Positions 53,196 to 64,000 are shown, counted from the stretch's first letter. The stretch: DNA of 64,000 bases from JAWKZG01 sp041396125 (GCA_041396125.1 JAWKZG010000007.1:1-64000); one strand, 5' to 3'. Numbers and translations: made by a program. The notes: generated by a model from the letters alone, not told the origin.

Positions 53196-54776
53196 ATGAC
53201 TGCATATGCGAAGGTGAGCCGTGCCACCGATACGCCCCGTATTGAATTTCCCGAGCAGTACAACGCCGCTGTTGAGTTTATTGATAAACATATCCAGCAG
53301 GGACGGGCTGACAATCTTGCGCTGATTGACGGCCATGGCAGCTACCGCTACGGCGAACTGGCGCAGCGGGTGAATCGGGCCGGCAATATGCTGCGCCAGC
53401 TGGGGCTGGAAATGGAGCAGCGGGTGGCCTTGTGTCTGCTGGATACAGTGGATTTTCCGACCCTGTTCTGGGGGGCTATGAAAGCCGGCGTCGTTGCCGT
53501 GCCGCTGAACACCCTGCTGACCTCTGACGATTACGCTTTCATGCTGCGTGACAGCCGGGCTAAAGTCCTGGTTGTCAGCGCCGCCCTGTATGAGAAATTT
53601 GCTCCTGTCATCGAGCAACAGCCGTTTCTGCAGCAGGTGATCGTGGCGGGCGGGGAGATACCGGGTACAACGCGCCTGGATACATTGCTGGCGCAGGCTT
53701 CGCCGGTGCTGGAGCCGGCCCCGACCAGCCCGGACGATGTCGGCTTCTGGCTGTACACCTCGGGCTCTACCGGCAAGCCGAAAGGTGCGGTGCATTTGCA
53801 TCGTGATTTGATTTATACCGCTGAATATTATGGCTGCGGTGTGCTCGGACTGCAGCCGGACGATGTCATCTTTTCCGCTGCCAAGCTGTTTTTCGCCTAC
53901 GGGCTGGGCAATGCCATGACCTTTCCGCTGTATGTGGGCGCCAGTGCCGTACTGCTGGCGGAACGACCGGCTCCGGCAGCAGTCATGCGAATACTGCAGG
54001 AACATCAGCCAACCGTATTTTTCGGCGTACCGACACTGTACGCCGGCATGCTGGCTGATCCGGCCAATTGCCGCGAGACCGGGTCGCCGCGTTTGCGCCT
54101 TTGCGCCTCGGCCGGTGAGCCCCTGCCAGTCGAGACCGCCAGACGCTGGGAGGAGCGTTTCGGGGTGCCGATTCTGGATGGCATAGGCAGCACCGAGATG
54201 CTACATATTTTTCTCAGTAATACGCCCACAGATTATCGTTACGGCACCACTGGCAAACCCATTCCCGGCTATGGCCTGCGGGTGGTGGATGAGCAGGGCG
54301 AACCGGTTGCGCCGGGTGAGATCGGCGAACTGCTGGTTAATGGCCTGTCGGCAGCTGTGACTTACTGGAATCGGCGCGAGAAAAGCCGGGCCACGTTTCA
54401 GGGCAGCTGGACCTGTACCGGCGATAAATACAGTGTCGATGAGGACGGCTACTATACCTATTGCGGACGCAGCGACGATATGCTCAAGGTCAGCGGTCAC
54501 TGGGTGTCGCCGTTTGATGTCGAATCCGCTCTGATCGCGCATCCGCAGGTTCTCGAAGCAGCCGTGGTCGGGCAGGCGGACGAGCACGAGCTGATCAAGC
54601 CGAAAGCATTAGTGGTGTTGCAGGATGCCGGCCTGGCCTCGACAGCGCTGGCGGAAGAGTTGCAGAACTTTGTCAAACAGCGGCTGGCACCGTATAAATA
54701 TCCGCGCTGGATCGAATTTGTCGAGGATCTGCCGAAAACCGCCACAGGTAAAATTCAACGCTTCAAGTTACGGTAA
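53196..54776 (+). CDS. benzoate-CoA ligase
   Basis: The 526 residues form an acyl-adenylate-forming enzyme: P-loop LYTSGSTGKPKGAVHLHRD, GIGSTEMLHIFLSN, YTYCGRSDDMLKVSGHWVSP and the late lysine motif LPKTATGKIQRFKLR. The N-terminus NAAVEFIDKHIQQGRADNLA matches BclA/BadA-type benzoate ligases. It activates benzoate for BoxB. The stop overlaps the hydrolase start (TAATG). Confidence 0.9.
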   Translation: MTAYAKVSRATDTPRIEFPEQYNAAVEFIDKHIQQGRADNLALIDGHGSYRYGELAQRVNRAGNMLRQLGLEMEQRVALCLLDTVDFPTLFWGAMKAGVVAVPLNTLLTSDDYAFMLRDSRAKVLVVSAALYEKFAPVIEQQPFLQQVIVAGGEIPGTTRLDTLLAQASPVLEPAPTSPDDVGFWLYTSGSTGKPKGAVHLHRDLIYTAEYYGCGVLGLQPDDVIFSAAKLFFAYGLGNAMTFPLYVGASAVLLAERPAPAAVMRILQEHQPTVFFGVPTLYAGMLADPANCRETGSPRLRLCASAGEPLPVETARRWEERFGVPILDGIGSTEMLHIFLSNTPTDYRYGTTGKPIPGYGLRVVDEQGEPVAPGEIGELLVNGLSAAVTYWNRREKSRATFQGSWTCTGDKYSVDEDGYYTYCGRSDDMLKVSGHWVSPFDVESALIAHPQVLEAAVVGQADEHELIKPKALVVLQDAGLASTALAEELQNFVKQRLAPYKYPRWIEFVEDLPKTATGKIQRFKLR

Positions 54777-55576
54777 TGACACAGCATCTGGCCGATACAG
54801 GCTTTCTCAAGGTACACGACCAGCGGCTCGAATACTGCTGGATTGCCCCGCAGAATTCACGGCAAGCATCGCATCATCCTGTTCTGGTGTTACTGCATGA
54901 AGGCCTGGGCTGCGTGACGATGTGGAAGGATTTCCCGGCGCAGCTGGCTGCCCGCACTGGCTGCGGCGTGTTCAGTTATAGTCGGGCCGGTTACGGACGC
55001 TCCGACCCGGCACTGTTGCCCCGCCCCGCCCGCTATATGCACGATGAGGCCGAGTTGGTTCTGCCCGCACTGCTGGCAGCGGCCGGTATCGAACAGCCGG
55101 TGCTGCTGGGGCACAGTGATGGTGGTTCGATCGCCCTGATTTATGCCGGTTGTCATCCTGATGCCGTACGGGGGCTGGTGCTGCTGGCACCGCATGTGTT
55201 TAATGAGCCGCTCTGTATCGAGGCCATCACGGCGGCGGGTGAGCGTTATCGTAGCAGTGATCTGCCGCAGCGGCTGGCCAGATATCATGGTGCTCAGGCA
55301 GATGCTGCGTTCTGGGGCTGGCACGATGTCTGGCTGAGTCCGGCGTTTCGGCAATGGAATATCGAAGCGTCGCTGGCGTCGATTACTGCACCGACCTTGC
55401 TGATACAGAGCAGGCAGGATCCTTATGGCACACTGGCACAAATTAATGCTATCAGCGGTCAGTTGCAGGGACCGGTTGAACAACGGTTGCTGGCGGATTG
55501 CGCGCATGCCCCCCATCTGGAACAGCCGGAGCAAACAGTTACGGCAATTCAGGAATTTTTGTATAAACTGTTGTAA
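54776..55576 (+). CDS. alpha/beta hydrolase of the box operon
   Basis: The 266 residues carry the oxyanion region VLLHEGLGCVTMWKDFPAQL, the nucleophile elbow LLGHSDGGSIAL (Ser), the acid in LIQSRQDPYGTL and a His in CAHAPHLEQPEQ. Hydrolases of this kind accompany aerobic benzoyl-CoA genes in several betaproteobacteria and may act as a thioesterase clearing dead-end CoA esters. That is inference. Confidence 0.8.
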   Translation: MTQHLADTGFLKVHDQRLEYCWIAPQNSRQASHHPVLVLLHEGLGCVTMWKDFPAQLAARTGCGVFSYSRAGYGRSDPALLPRPARYMHDEAELVLPALLAAAGIEQPVLLGHSDGGSIALIYAGCHPDAVRGLVLLAPHVFNEPLCIEAITAAGERYRSSDLPQRLARYHGAQADAAFWGWHDVWLSPAFRQWNIEASLASITAPTLLIQSRQDPYGTLAQINAISGQLQGPVEQRLLADCAHAPHLEQPEQTVTAIQEFLYKLL

Positions 55577-55876
55577 TATTAATTTTTCATAAAACACGTT
55601 CAAACTACCAATCCTAAAAGGGCAAGCGGATTTGCCCCCGACTCTGTTTAAAAAAGCACTCAGGATTTTGTGGGAGGCTTTTGCAATCCAGAACGGGCCA
55701 GAGTGCTCGTTTGACCCGGAGAGAGACGGTAACTGCCCCGTTGGCTCTCGCTAAGGATGCTGCTATGCAAAACCAGGAATTAATTTTTAAACAGTCTCTT
55801 AAGGTTGCTGCTGCACGGTCCTCAACAGGACGTTGGGTACCCGTAAAAATAAAACAACATAGAGTGAGCTGATGTT
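55577..55876. other. 300-base intergenic region, no gene found
   Basis: A hairpin GGGCAA / TTGCCC at 55620-55636 with a weak T-rich end may terminate the box operon. A TTG-initiated 63-codon ORF at 55681 lacks a convincing start site and is not called. The AGAGTGAG at 55861-55868 serves the next gene. Confidence 0.4.
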
Positions 55877-56899
55877 TTGATTAAGCCTATTGGTTTTAGC
55901 AAAGACACCCGACAGCTGCTGTCTGCAGTGCATTTATTCAAAAGCGTTCCTTTGAATGACCTGGAACCCTATCTGCGTCGGTGCGAAGAGTTACACATTA
56001 ATGCGGGTGCTGTCTTACTGTCACCCAGCGAGAAAAACAACTCCTTATTCATCGTTCTGAGCGGTCGTCTGGCCGTACATCTCAACTCGCTGGACACCTT
56101 CCCGCTGGCAACTGTAGAACGCGGTGAGTGCCTCGGTGAGATTTCCATTATTGATGGCTACCATCCATCCGGTTTTGTAGTCGCCTCCGACCCCTCCCGT
56201 TTGTTGCGCATGTCGGAAGCGATATTCTGGGAACTGATTGGGGCCGTGCCTATGGTTAATCGTAATTTATTGCGTATTCTGTGTGATCGCATGCGGCACG
56301 GGCGTTCCGTGCTGATCGATAAGGAAAAGCACGTGAATATTGATGCGCTGACCGGCTTGACCAACCGGCGCGGACTGGAACAAAGCTTTGCCATGGTGCA
56401 TCAGCGATGCATCGAGAAACAGCAGTCGGTATGCCTGATCATGGCTGATATTGATCATTTCAAGAAGATTAACGATCAGTACGGCCATATGGTTGGTGAT
56501 CGGGTCATTGCTCTGGTAGCGCAACTGTTGCGGGAAAATATGCGCACTATCGATAAAGTCGCGCGTTATGGCGGGGAAGAATTCGCCGTGATTTTACCGG
56601 ATACCGATCTGCAGGAGGCAACCACCATGGCTGAGCGGGCGCGGGCGATCATCAGCAATGCGGCTATCAAGGTCAACAATTCAGACAATCTGGTTTCGGT
56701 GACTCTGTCGCTGGGCGTGGCGCAGATGCAAGCCGGTGAATCGCTGGACATCCTGATTGCGAATGCGGATAAAACACTTTATCAGGCGAAAAACCTGGGC
56801 CGAAACCGCGTTTGCGCACTTTATAACGCAGGCCGGGGCAATTGTGCGTCGGCAGAAGCGGTGGATTTACAGATCCAGGTCTTTCAGCCGGAAAGCTGA
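55877..56899 (+). CDS. diguanylate cyclase with N-terminal cNMP-binding domain
   Basis: The TTG start at 55877 (AGAGTGAG eight bases upstream, in-frame stop at 55865) gives 340 residues. A cyclic-nucleotide-binding fold covers about 20-140 (LFIVLSGRLAVHL, GECLGEISIIDGYHPSGFVV) and GGDEF about 155-320. The active motif is RYGGEEF (232-236), and the inhibitory I-site RTID sits five residues before it. It makes c-di-GMP. The sensory part lacks an obvious phosphate-binding RxA arginine pair, so the ligand may not be cAMP. Confidence 0.85.
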   Translation: MIKPIGFSKDTRQLLSAVHLFKSVPLNDLEPYLRRCEELHINAGAVLLSPSEKNNSLFIVLSGRLAVHLNSLDTFPLATVERGECLGEISIIDGYHPSGFVVASDPSRLLRMSEAIFWELIGAVPMVNRNLLRILCDRMRHGRSVLIDKEKHVNIDALTGLTNRRGLEQSFAMVHQRCIEKQQSVCLIMADIDHFKKINDQYGHMVGDRVIALVAQLLRENMRTIDKVARYGGEEFAVILPDTDLQEATTMAERARAIISNAAIKVNNSDNLVSVTLSLGVAQMQAGESLDILIANADKTLYQAKNLGRNRVCALYNAGRGNCASAEAVDLQIQVFQPES

Positions 56900-56947
56900 C
56901 AGGATATCTGTCAGCTTTCCGCCCGCTGCAAGGGCTGGCACTGGTTG

Positions 56948-57496
56948 TTACTCAGCATTGCAGTAGTTTTGCGTCAGTAAAACCCTGGCAAACGGAATCT
57001 GTAATGCAGCCATAAAGGCAGTATGCACATCCGCAGCCTTTACCACATGCCCTTCAAATGCCAGATCGCGGGTGGCGCAGGCATCGGCTATCACGGTACA
57101 ACTGTACCCCAGATCAAACGCGGCGCGGGTCGTGGTATCTATACACATATGGGTCATGGCACCGCAGATAATCAGCTGCTCGATACCGGCCTCTTGCAGT
57201 AAATCGTGCAGGGGTGTGTCCCGAAATGCGCTGGGAAAATGCTTCGTAACCACGGGCTCGCCGGCTTGCGGTGCAACACTTTCATGAATTTCACATCCAG
57301 GGGTTTCCGGGATAAAAAACGTTGCACCCGGACGCACCGAAAGATGCTGGATATGAAAAATCGGTGCCTGTCTTGACCGGAAATGCGCCAGTAACTGCTG
57401 CACGTTGGCAGCAGCAGCATCCATCCCCACCAACGGCAGTTTGCCACCTTCAAAGTAATCGTTTTGCACATCAACAATGATCAAACCTTGCTTCAT
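56948..57496 (-). CDS. isochorismatase-like cysteine hydrolase
   Basis: ATG 57496 behind GGAGAGAGG. The 182 residues have the triad Asp (LIIVDVQNDYF), Lys (VVTKHFPSAF) and Cys (CGAMTHMCIDTT). HIQHLSVRPGATFFIP is typical of the YrdC/PncA-related group that hydrolyses amides or acts on isochorismate-like compounds. It is distinct from the two biuret-type enzymes. Substrate unknown. Confidence 0.8.
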   Translation of the reverse strand: MKQGLIIVDVQNDYFEGGKLPLVGMDAAAANVQQLLAHFRSRQAPIFHIQHLSVRPGATFFIPETPGCEIHESVAPQAGEPVVTKHFPSAFRDTPLHDLLQEAGIEQLIICGAMTHMCIDTTTRAAFDLGYSCTVIADACATRDLAFEGHVVKAADVHTAFMAALQIPFARVLLTQNYCNAE

Positions 57497-57551
57497 GCCT
57501 CTCTCCGTTATTAGTTTAAGATCCTGTTTCAAAAAAACTTTCTAAAAATTC

Positions 57552-58172
57552 TTATACATAATCGGCAATGCGAGCCAGCAAAAACTGGATGGTGGCTGTA
57601 CCGGATGAGGTAAACAGCCAGGCGAAGGCGGCACAATTCAGCAGTATGGTGAACCAGCATACCAGCCGGAAAGAGGGCTTGCTGGACTTGTGCCGCAGTT
57701 TTTGCTGGGCGATCAGCGCGCCGGGCCAGCCGCCTAGCAGCGCCAGCAGGTGCAGGGTGCTTTCCTGGGTCCGCCAGGTATCTTTTCTGGCGGCTGATTT
57801 GTCCAGTGCATAGATTATGAAAGTCAGCAGGCTGACAGCCAGATAAAGCAGCAGAACAAGCAGCGGGATACGCTGGCTTAGCACAGCTATAACCACGATA
57901 CCGAGAAAACCAGCCGCAGCCAGGACGGGCGGTGATGCTGTTGTTATTGCGGGTAGTGCCCAGGTGCCGGTTAGCTCGACGTTGGCCGCACACAGCCGGT
58001 TTTGCGGGTCGGTCGCCAAGGTATAACTGACGGGTTGTCCGGGGGCGGGGCGTCGCTGGCGATTGCGCAGCGCTGTAATATGGACAAAAACGGGCTTCCC
58101 GCCAGTAGCAGGTTCGATAAACCCGAATCCCTTGGTGTCATTCCAGCTGTCGATTTTTCCTTGTTGGCGCAT
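57552..58172 (-). CDS. DUF1294 protein with N-terminal cold-shock domain
   Basis: The 206 residues comprise a cold-shock domain (GKIDSWNDTKGFGFIEPATG, VFVHITALRN) at 1-65 and a membrane domain with about four hydrophobic segments ending in the DUF1294 block (YALDKSAARKDTWRTQESTL, LLALLGGWPGALIAQQ). The fusion is well known, but its role is not. It lies next to a DUF1415 gene on the same strand. Confidence 0.9.
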   Translation of the reverse strand: MRQQGKIDSWNDTKGFGFIEPATGGKPVFVHITALRNRQRRPAPGQPVSYTLATDPQNRLCAANVELTGTWALPAITTASPPVLAAAGFLGIVVIAVLSQRIPLLVLLLYLAVSLLTFIIYALDKSAARKDTWRTQESTLHLLALLGGWPGALIAQQKLRHKSSKPSFRLVCWFTILLNCAAFAWLFTSSGTATIQFLLARIADYV

Positions 58173-58185
58173 GTATCTGAGAGTG

Positions 58186-58743
58186 TCAGTTTATTTCGGT
58201 AGTCTGAAAACAGGCGTGCAGTAACGCCTGCATTTTGGATTGGCCCAGGTTTTTCAGGTGTTCTATATTGCGTTCAGGAATCTGATCAACCGCAGGATAA
58301 TGAGCGATAGCCTGTTCCAGACTATCCTCCCGGATCAGATGCAACATGGGGTAGGGCGATTTATTGGTGTAGTTCTCGACATCGTCGGGTGCGGTGCCGG
58401 CAAACTGATAATCCGGGTGAAAACTGGCTATCTGATAAATACCGTCCAGCTCCATCTGTGTCAGCAAGCGGTCGGCATAGTCCAGAAACTGATTGTAATC
58501 GAAAAAATCCTGCAGCACTTCGGGATGAATCAACAGGGTGGTTTCAACCGTACTGTCAGCGTTCAGTAATTCAAGCTCGGCTTGCAGCGCCATTAGCAGC
58601 TGTTCTTCATTGATCGCATCGCTGACCGTAAAGCGTATCCGGTTTTTTTCCCATTCATGTTTGGCAAACGGACAGAGATTGAGGCCGATTACCAGATGTT
58701 CCACCCAGTGTTGTACCGGTTTTATGATGTGCGCATGTTGCAA
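58186..58743 (-). CDS. DUF1415 family protein
   Basis: The 185 residues match DUF1415 throughout (VQHWVEHLVIGLNLCPFAKH, YNQFLDYADRLLTQMELDGI, IASFHPDYQFAGTAPDDVEN, TNKSPYPMLHLIREDSLEQA). The function is unknown; conserved Cys and His residues suggest an enzyme. It is 13 bases upstream of the DUF1294 gene on the same strand. Confidence 0.9.
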   Translation of the reverse strand: MQHAHIIKPVQHWVEHLVIGLNLCPFAKHEWEKNRIRFTVSDAINEEQLLMALQAELELLNADSTVETTLLIHPEVLQDFFDYNQFLDYADRLLTQMELDGIYQIASFHPDYQFAGTAPDDVENYTNKSPYPMLHLIREDSLEQAIAHYPAVDQIPERNIEHLKNLGQSKMQALLHACFQTTEIN

Positions 58744-58892
58744 AATTTCACCTGATCCGGTTGTTTATGAAAGCTTTAAAATAAATTTTTGCTCAATGGT
58801 TGCGATACCCCATTGCCTGCATTTTCGAGTTCCTTTCAACAGTGATTAAGGCCGCGTACATCCTTGTACGCAGCGATGCGGGCAGATTCGCC

Positions 58893-60683
58893 CTAGTGGT
58901 TGTTTCTGGGCACGCCTTTTTCAGCAATACGCTGGTAGTTCACGGCATCTTTCAGGACCATGCCTTCATCGAATTGCGCCACATTGGCGCGGAACATGGC
59001 TTGCCAGGGGGTCTGGCTTTCGGGCGACTGATACTGCATGGTGCGGCGGCGTTCTGCGAATTCCTCGTCGGAAATCATGATATTGGCTTCGCCTTTGCGC
59101 AAGTCAATCCGTACCTTGTCACCGGTTTTAAGGAAAGCCAGACCACCGCCAGCAGCGGCTTCCGGCGCAGCATTCAGGATTGAGGGTGAACCCGAAGTGC
59201 CGGACTGACGACCGTCACCGATGCAGGGCAGGGCATGAATACCGCGCTTGAGGAGTGCCGCCGGCGGTTGCATATTGACGACTTCGGCACCACCCGGATA
59301 GCCGATAGGGCCGGCCCCGCGGATGAACAGAATACAGTGTTCGTCGATCTGCAGGTCGGGGTCATCGATACGCTCGTGATAATCTTCCGGGCCTTCGAAC
59401 ACAATGGCCCGACCTTCGAACGCTTCGGGATCATCCGGGTTGGATAAATAGCGCTCACGAAACTCCGGCGAGATCACGCTGGTTTTCATGATGGCGCTGT
59501 CGAATAGATTACCTTTCAGATTGATGAAACCGGCCTGGGTTTTCAGCGGCGCATCGTAGGGTTTGATCACATCATCGCCCAGGCGCTGCGCACTGCTACA
59601 GTTTTCGCCAATGCTTTTGCCGTTAACCGTCAGCGCATCGGGATGCGGCAAACGTCCGGCATCCAGCAGTTCCTTGATCACAGCCGGAACTCCGCCGGCG
59701 TGATGGTAATCCTCGCCCAGATAATCGCCTGCCGGTTGCAGATTGACCAGCAGTGGAATGTCATGGCCGATAGCCTGCCAGTCATCGTTGGTCAGCGGCA
59801 CATCGAGATGACGAGCGATAGCGTTCAGATGGATGGGGGCATTGGTCGAACCGCCGATAGCGGAGTTCACCACGATGGCATTTTCAAACGCCTGTCGGGT
59901 CATGATGTCAGAGGGCTTGATGTCGTCATGCACCATCTCGACGATGCGCCGTCCGGTTTCATAGGCCATCTGGCCGCGTTCGCGATACGGGGCGGGAATC
60001 GCCGCCGAGCCGGGCAACTGCATACCCAGCGCTTCGGCCAGCGAATTCATGGTGGTGGCCGTGCCCATGGTATTGCAGTAACCGGTTGATGGTGCTGACG
60101 AGGCCACCAGACTCATGAAGCCTTCGTAGTCAATCTCGCCGGCTGCCAGCATTTCACGGGCTTTCCAGACGATGGTGCCAGAGCCGGTACGCTCGCCTTT
60201 ATGCCAGCCATTCAGCATGGGGCCAACCGACAGGGCGATGGCCGGCAGATTGACCGTGGCCGCTGCCATCAGGCAGGCCGGTGTGGTTTTATCACAGCCG
60301 ATGGTCAGCACAACACCGTCGAGCGGATAGCCGTACAGCAATTCAACCAGTCCGAGATAGGCCAGATTCCGGTCCAGTGAGGCGGTCGGACGTTTACCGG
60401 TTTCCTGGATCGGATGGACCGGAAACTCGAAAGCGATACCGCCGGCAGCCCGAATCCCCTCGCGGACCCGTTTGGCCAGTTCCAGATGATGGCGGTTGCA
60501 GGGGGACAGATCAGAACCGGTCTGGGCGATGCCAATTAAGGGTTTGCCCGACTGCAATTCCTCGCGGGTAAGGCCAAAGTTCAGATAGCGCTCCAGATAG
60601 AGCGCCGTCATGCCTGGATCATCAGGATTGTCGAACCAAAGCGAGGAACGGAGTCTGCGGCCGTTTGGATCTTGTTTCTTCAT
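58893..60683 (-). CDS. IlvD/Edd-family sugar-acid dehydratase
   Basis: The 596 residues have the iron-sulfur cysteine motifs GCDKTTPACLMAAAT and STGYCNTMGTATTMNSLAE of the family. The length and the opening RRLRSSLWFDNPDDPGMTAL point to the pentonate/sugar-acid branch (L-arabinonate or D-xylonate dehydratase) rather than to biosynthetic IlvD. It removes water from an aldonic acid to give a 2-keto-3-deoxy acid. It stands alone, with no sugar transporter next to it. Confidence 0.85.
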   Translation of the reverse strand: MKKQDPNGRRLRSSLWFDNPDDPGMTALYLERYLNFGLTREELQSGKPLIGIAQTGSDLSPCNRHHLELAKRVREGIRAAGGIAFEFPVHPIQETGKRPTASLDRNLAYLGLVELLYGYPLDGVVLTIGCDKTTPACLMAAATVNLPAIALSVGPMLNGWHKGERTGSGTIVWKAREMLAAGEIDYEGFMSLVASSAPSTGYCNTMGTATTMNSLAEALGMQLPGSAAIPAPYRERGQMAYETGRRIVEMVHDDIKPSDIMTRQAFENAIVVNSAIGGSTNAPIHLNAIARHLDVPLTNDDWQAIGHDIPLLVNLQPAGDYLGEDYHHAGGVPAVIKELLDAGRLPHPDALTVNGKSIGENCSSAQRLGDDVIKPYDAPLKTQAGFINLKGNLFDSAIMKTSVISPEFRERYLSNPDDPEAFEGRAIVFEGPEDYHERIDDPDLQIDEHCILFIRGAGPIGYPGGAEVVNMQPPAALLKRGIHALPCIGDGRQSGTSGSPSILNAAPEAAAGGGLAFLKTGDKVRIDLRKGEANIMISDEEFAERRRTMQYQSPESQTPWQAMFRANVAQFDEGMVLKDAVNYQRIAEKGVPRNNH

Positions 60684-60763
60684 AGTGGATTCCTCCTCTT
60701 ATAAGCACAGGGGTAAAAGCCGGGCCTGTTGTGCAGACCTGGCACAATCGATACGTGTTATTC

Positions 60764-60795
60764 GCAATAAAAAAACCCCGTCAAGGGGTTTTAAA
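60764..60795 (-). terminator. intrinsic terminator after gltD
   Basis: AAAACCCC and GGGGTTTT arms around five bases; on the minus strand the stem is followed by a seven-T run. It ends the gltB-gltD transcript. The rest of the 60684-60892 gap shows the promoter side of the dehydratase gene, with nothing distinctive. Confidence 0.85.
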
Positions 60796-60892
60796 ACAAG
60801 CGCTTAATGACTCTGTAAAGAATAGCGTCCGGTGCTTCTTTCACGCTGCTCAGCAGCCAGAAGACGTAGCACCAGATCCAATTTACTGAGTA

Positions 60893-62356
60893 TTAAGGCA
60901 AACTGCTGGACCCCATCAAATAGCGGTCGATTTCGCGCGCCGCGCCGCGGCCTTCGTTGATGCCCCAGACCACCAGCGATTGTCCGCGGCGGCAGTCGCC
61001 GGCAGCAAATACACCCTCGATACTGGTGCTGTAGACATTATGTTCGGCCTGAAAGTTATTGCGGGCATCCAGTTGCAGCCCGAGCTGTTCGGCCAGCGTG
61101 GCTTCGGGGCTGATAAAGCCCATTGCCAGCAATACCAGGTCGGCTTTGAAGATTTGCTCACTGCCCGGCACTTCCTGCATCTGGAAACGGCCCTGCGCGT
61201 CTTTGATCCATTCTACACGGATGGCTTTAACACCGGCGACATTACCCTGGCCGTCATCGATAAACTCTTTCGACAGTACGCAAAATTCGCGCGGATCGCG
61301 GCCGAATTTGGCGCTGGCTTCGGCATGGCCGTAATCCACCCGCAGAATTTTGGGCCATTGCGGCCAGGGATTGTCTGCTGCGCGCTCTTCCGGCGGCTGC
61401 GGCAACAGCTCGAAGTTGACCAGACTGCGGCAACCGTGACGGATGGAGGTACCGATACAGTCGGTACCGGTATCGCCACCGCCGATCACCAGTACGTCTT
61501 TGTCCTTGGCAGAAATATACTGACCGTCCGCGAGCTGTGAATCAAGCAGGCTTTTAGTATTTTTGAGCAAAAACTCCATCGCAAAATGGATACCGTTCAA
61601 TTGACGGCCGGGGATGGGCAGATCGCGCGGTCGGGTCGCACCGACTGCCAGCAAAACGGCATCGTGATCCTGCTGCAATTGCTGGATATCCACATTGACC
61701 CCGACGTGGGCATTGGTGACAAATTGCACGCCCTCGGCTCGAAGCAGGTCGAGTCGGCGCTCTACCGTGCCTTTGTCCAGCTTCATATTGGGAATGCCGT
61801 ATATCAGCAAACCGCCAATCCGGTCATCACGCTCATACACCGTGACCGTGTGTCCGGCTTTGTTCAGTTGCGCTGCAGCAGCCAGGCCGGCCGGCCCGGA
61901 ACCGATAATCGCAACTTTTTTGCCGCTGCGGGTGGCCGGTGGTTCCGGTTTGACCCAGCCCTCGGCAAAGCCACGATCAATGATGGCGGCTTCGATATTT
62001 TTAATGGCTACGGCAGGGTCGGTAATGCCCAGCACGCAGGCCCCTTCACAGGGTGCCGGGCAGACCCGGCCCGTAAATTCGGGGAAATTATTGGTTTTGT
62101 GCAAACGATCCAGCGCTTCACGCCAGCGGCCCTGATAGACCAGATCGTTCCATTCCGGGATCAGATTGTCGACCGGACAACCGGTATCCGACTGGCAGAA
62201 CGGAACGCCACAATCCATGCAGCGTGCCCCCTGCGTTTTTAAATGCTCTTCCGGTACCTCGGTGAGGAACTCGTCAAAATTCTGAATACGTTCTAGCGGG
62301 GCGCGATAAGGCACAGTGGCGCGCGCAAATTCCATGAAACCGGTGGGCTTACCCAT
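60893..62356 (-). CDS. gltD: glutamate synthase small subunit
   Basis: ATG 62356 behind AAAGAGG. 487 residues. The N-terminal iron-sulfur domain has ARCMDCGVPFCQSDTGCPVD and CPAPCEGACVLG, the FAD site is KVAIIGSGPAGLAAAAQLNK, the NADPH site is LVIGGGDTGTDCIGTSIRHG, and AAGDCRRGQSLVVW is near the end. It supplies electrons from NADPH to GltB for glutamate formation from glutamine and 2-oxoglutarate, the main exit for ammonia released by the biuret genes upstream. Confidence 0.95.
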   Translation of the reverse strand: MGKPTGFMEFARATVPYRAPLERIQNFDEFLTEVPEEHLKTQGARCMDCGVPFCQSDTGCPVDNLIPEWNDLVYQGRWREALDRLHKTNNFPEFTGRVCPAPCEGACVLGITDPAVAIKNIEAAIIDRGFAEGWVKPEPPATRSGKKVAIIGSGPAGLAAAAQLNKAGHTVTVYERDDRIGGLLIYGIPNMKLDKGTVERRLDLLRAEGVQFVTNAHVGVNVDIQQLQQDHDAVLLAVGATRPRDLPIPGRQLNGIHFAMEFLLKNTKSLLDSQLADGQYISAKDKDVLVIGGGDTGTDCIGTSIRHGCRSLVNFELLPQPPEERAADNPWPQWPKILRVDYGHAEASAKFGRDPREFCVLSKEFIDDGQGNVAGVKAIRVEWIKDAQGRFQMQEVPGSEQIFKADLVLLAMGFISPEATLAEQLGLQLDARNNFQAEHNVYSTSIEGVFAAGDCRRGQSLVVWGINEGRGAAREIDRYLMGSSSLP

Positions 62357-62458
62357 CGTGATAACAACCTCTTTTAACTGTATGCGATTACGCATTGACT
62401 ACCGGAGCAGGCGGCCCGGCAAGGGCAGTCTGATTAAACCACAGTGAAAATAGCTGAC

Positions 62459-64000
<1,542 letters not shown>

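Noticed and set aside
55640..55870. c-di-GMP riboswitch ahead of the GGDEF gene
   Set aside because: I could not find the conserved GEMM core elements; the stretch has no convincing paired architecture.
55681..55872. 63-codon ORF before the diguanylate cyclase gene
   Set aside because: TTG start without a convincing ribosome site, biased composition and no recognisable domain.

Overview
The window looks like a gammaproteobacterial chromosome (moderately GC-rich, Tat-exported binding proteins, box-type aerobic benzoate genes, gltBD, IPTL-CTERM surface proteins). I cannot name the genus from sequence alone. Residual single-base indels occur even in core genes (gltB, cytochrome c'), some at A-runs, so part of the frameshifting is probably sequencing error.

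1-10.5 kb: end of a DUF6152 gene, a small membrane protein, a broken persulfide dioxygenase-rhodanese gene, then two related secreted repeat-rich proteins (CSLREAI / prealbumin-like / choice-of-anchor U / IPTL-CTERM). The two share a ~225-bp upstream repeat, both are full of frameshifts, and they are followed by REP-like hairpin repeats, a third tail remnant, a broken secreted gene and a broken DODA-type dioxygenase gene.

10.5-19.3 kb: an accessory zone best read as an integrase-less integron cassette array on the minus strand: BLUF, YHYH protein, beta-sandwich protein, GNAT, PIN/AbrB toxin-antitoxin, MAPEG, trypsin-like protease and XRE regulator, plus two AT-rich plus-strand orphans. It carries attC-like sites and three fragments of group IIC introns lying in opposite orientation inside attC halves. 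A VOC protein follows.

19.3-36.7 kb: a plus-strand nitrogen-scavenging island. A divergent LysR gene (broken) faces a BMP-type ABC transporter interleaved with a biuret hydrolase, a paralogous cysteine hydrolase, a cupin and an AtzF-type allophanate hydrolase. A complete Dpp/Opp-type ABC operon and a SsuABC/NMT1-type ABC operon follow. The expected flow is ureide uptake, biuret to allophanate, then ammonia plus CO2.

36.7-43.8 kb: minus-strand ldh-like dehydrogenase, citX-like and citG-like genes (prosthetic group synthesis for citrate-lyase-type enzymes, no lyase subunits in view), divergent from a complete livJ-H-M-G-F operon ending at a strong terminator. 43.8-49.8 kb: cold-shock protein, YbdK-like ligase, orphan peptide-binding protein, ECF sigma/anti-sigma pair, cytochrome c', stand-alone Lrp ligand-binding domain.

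50-55.6 kb: boxC-boxB-benzoate CoA ligase-alpha/beta hydrolase operon (boxA not in the window). 55.9-64 kb: cNMP-GGDEF cyclase, isochorismatase-like hydrolase, DUF1294, DUF1415, sugar-acid dehydratase, gltD and the 3' part of gltB. No tRNA, rRNA, CRISPR array or complete transposase gene was seen.
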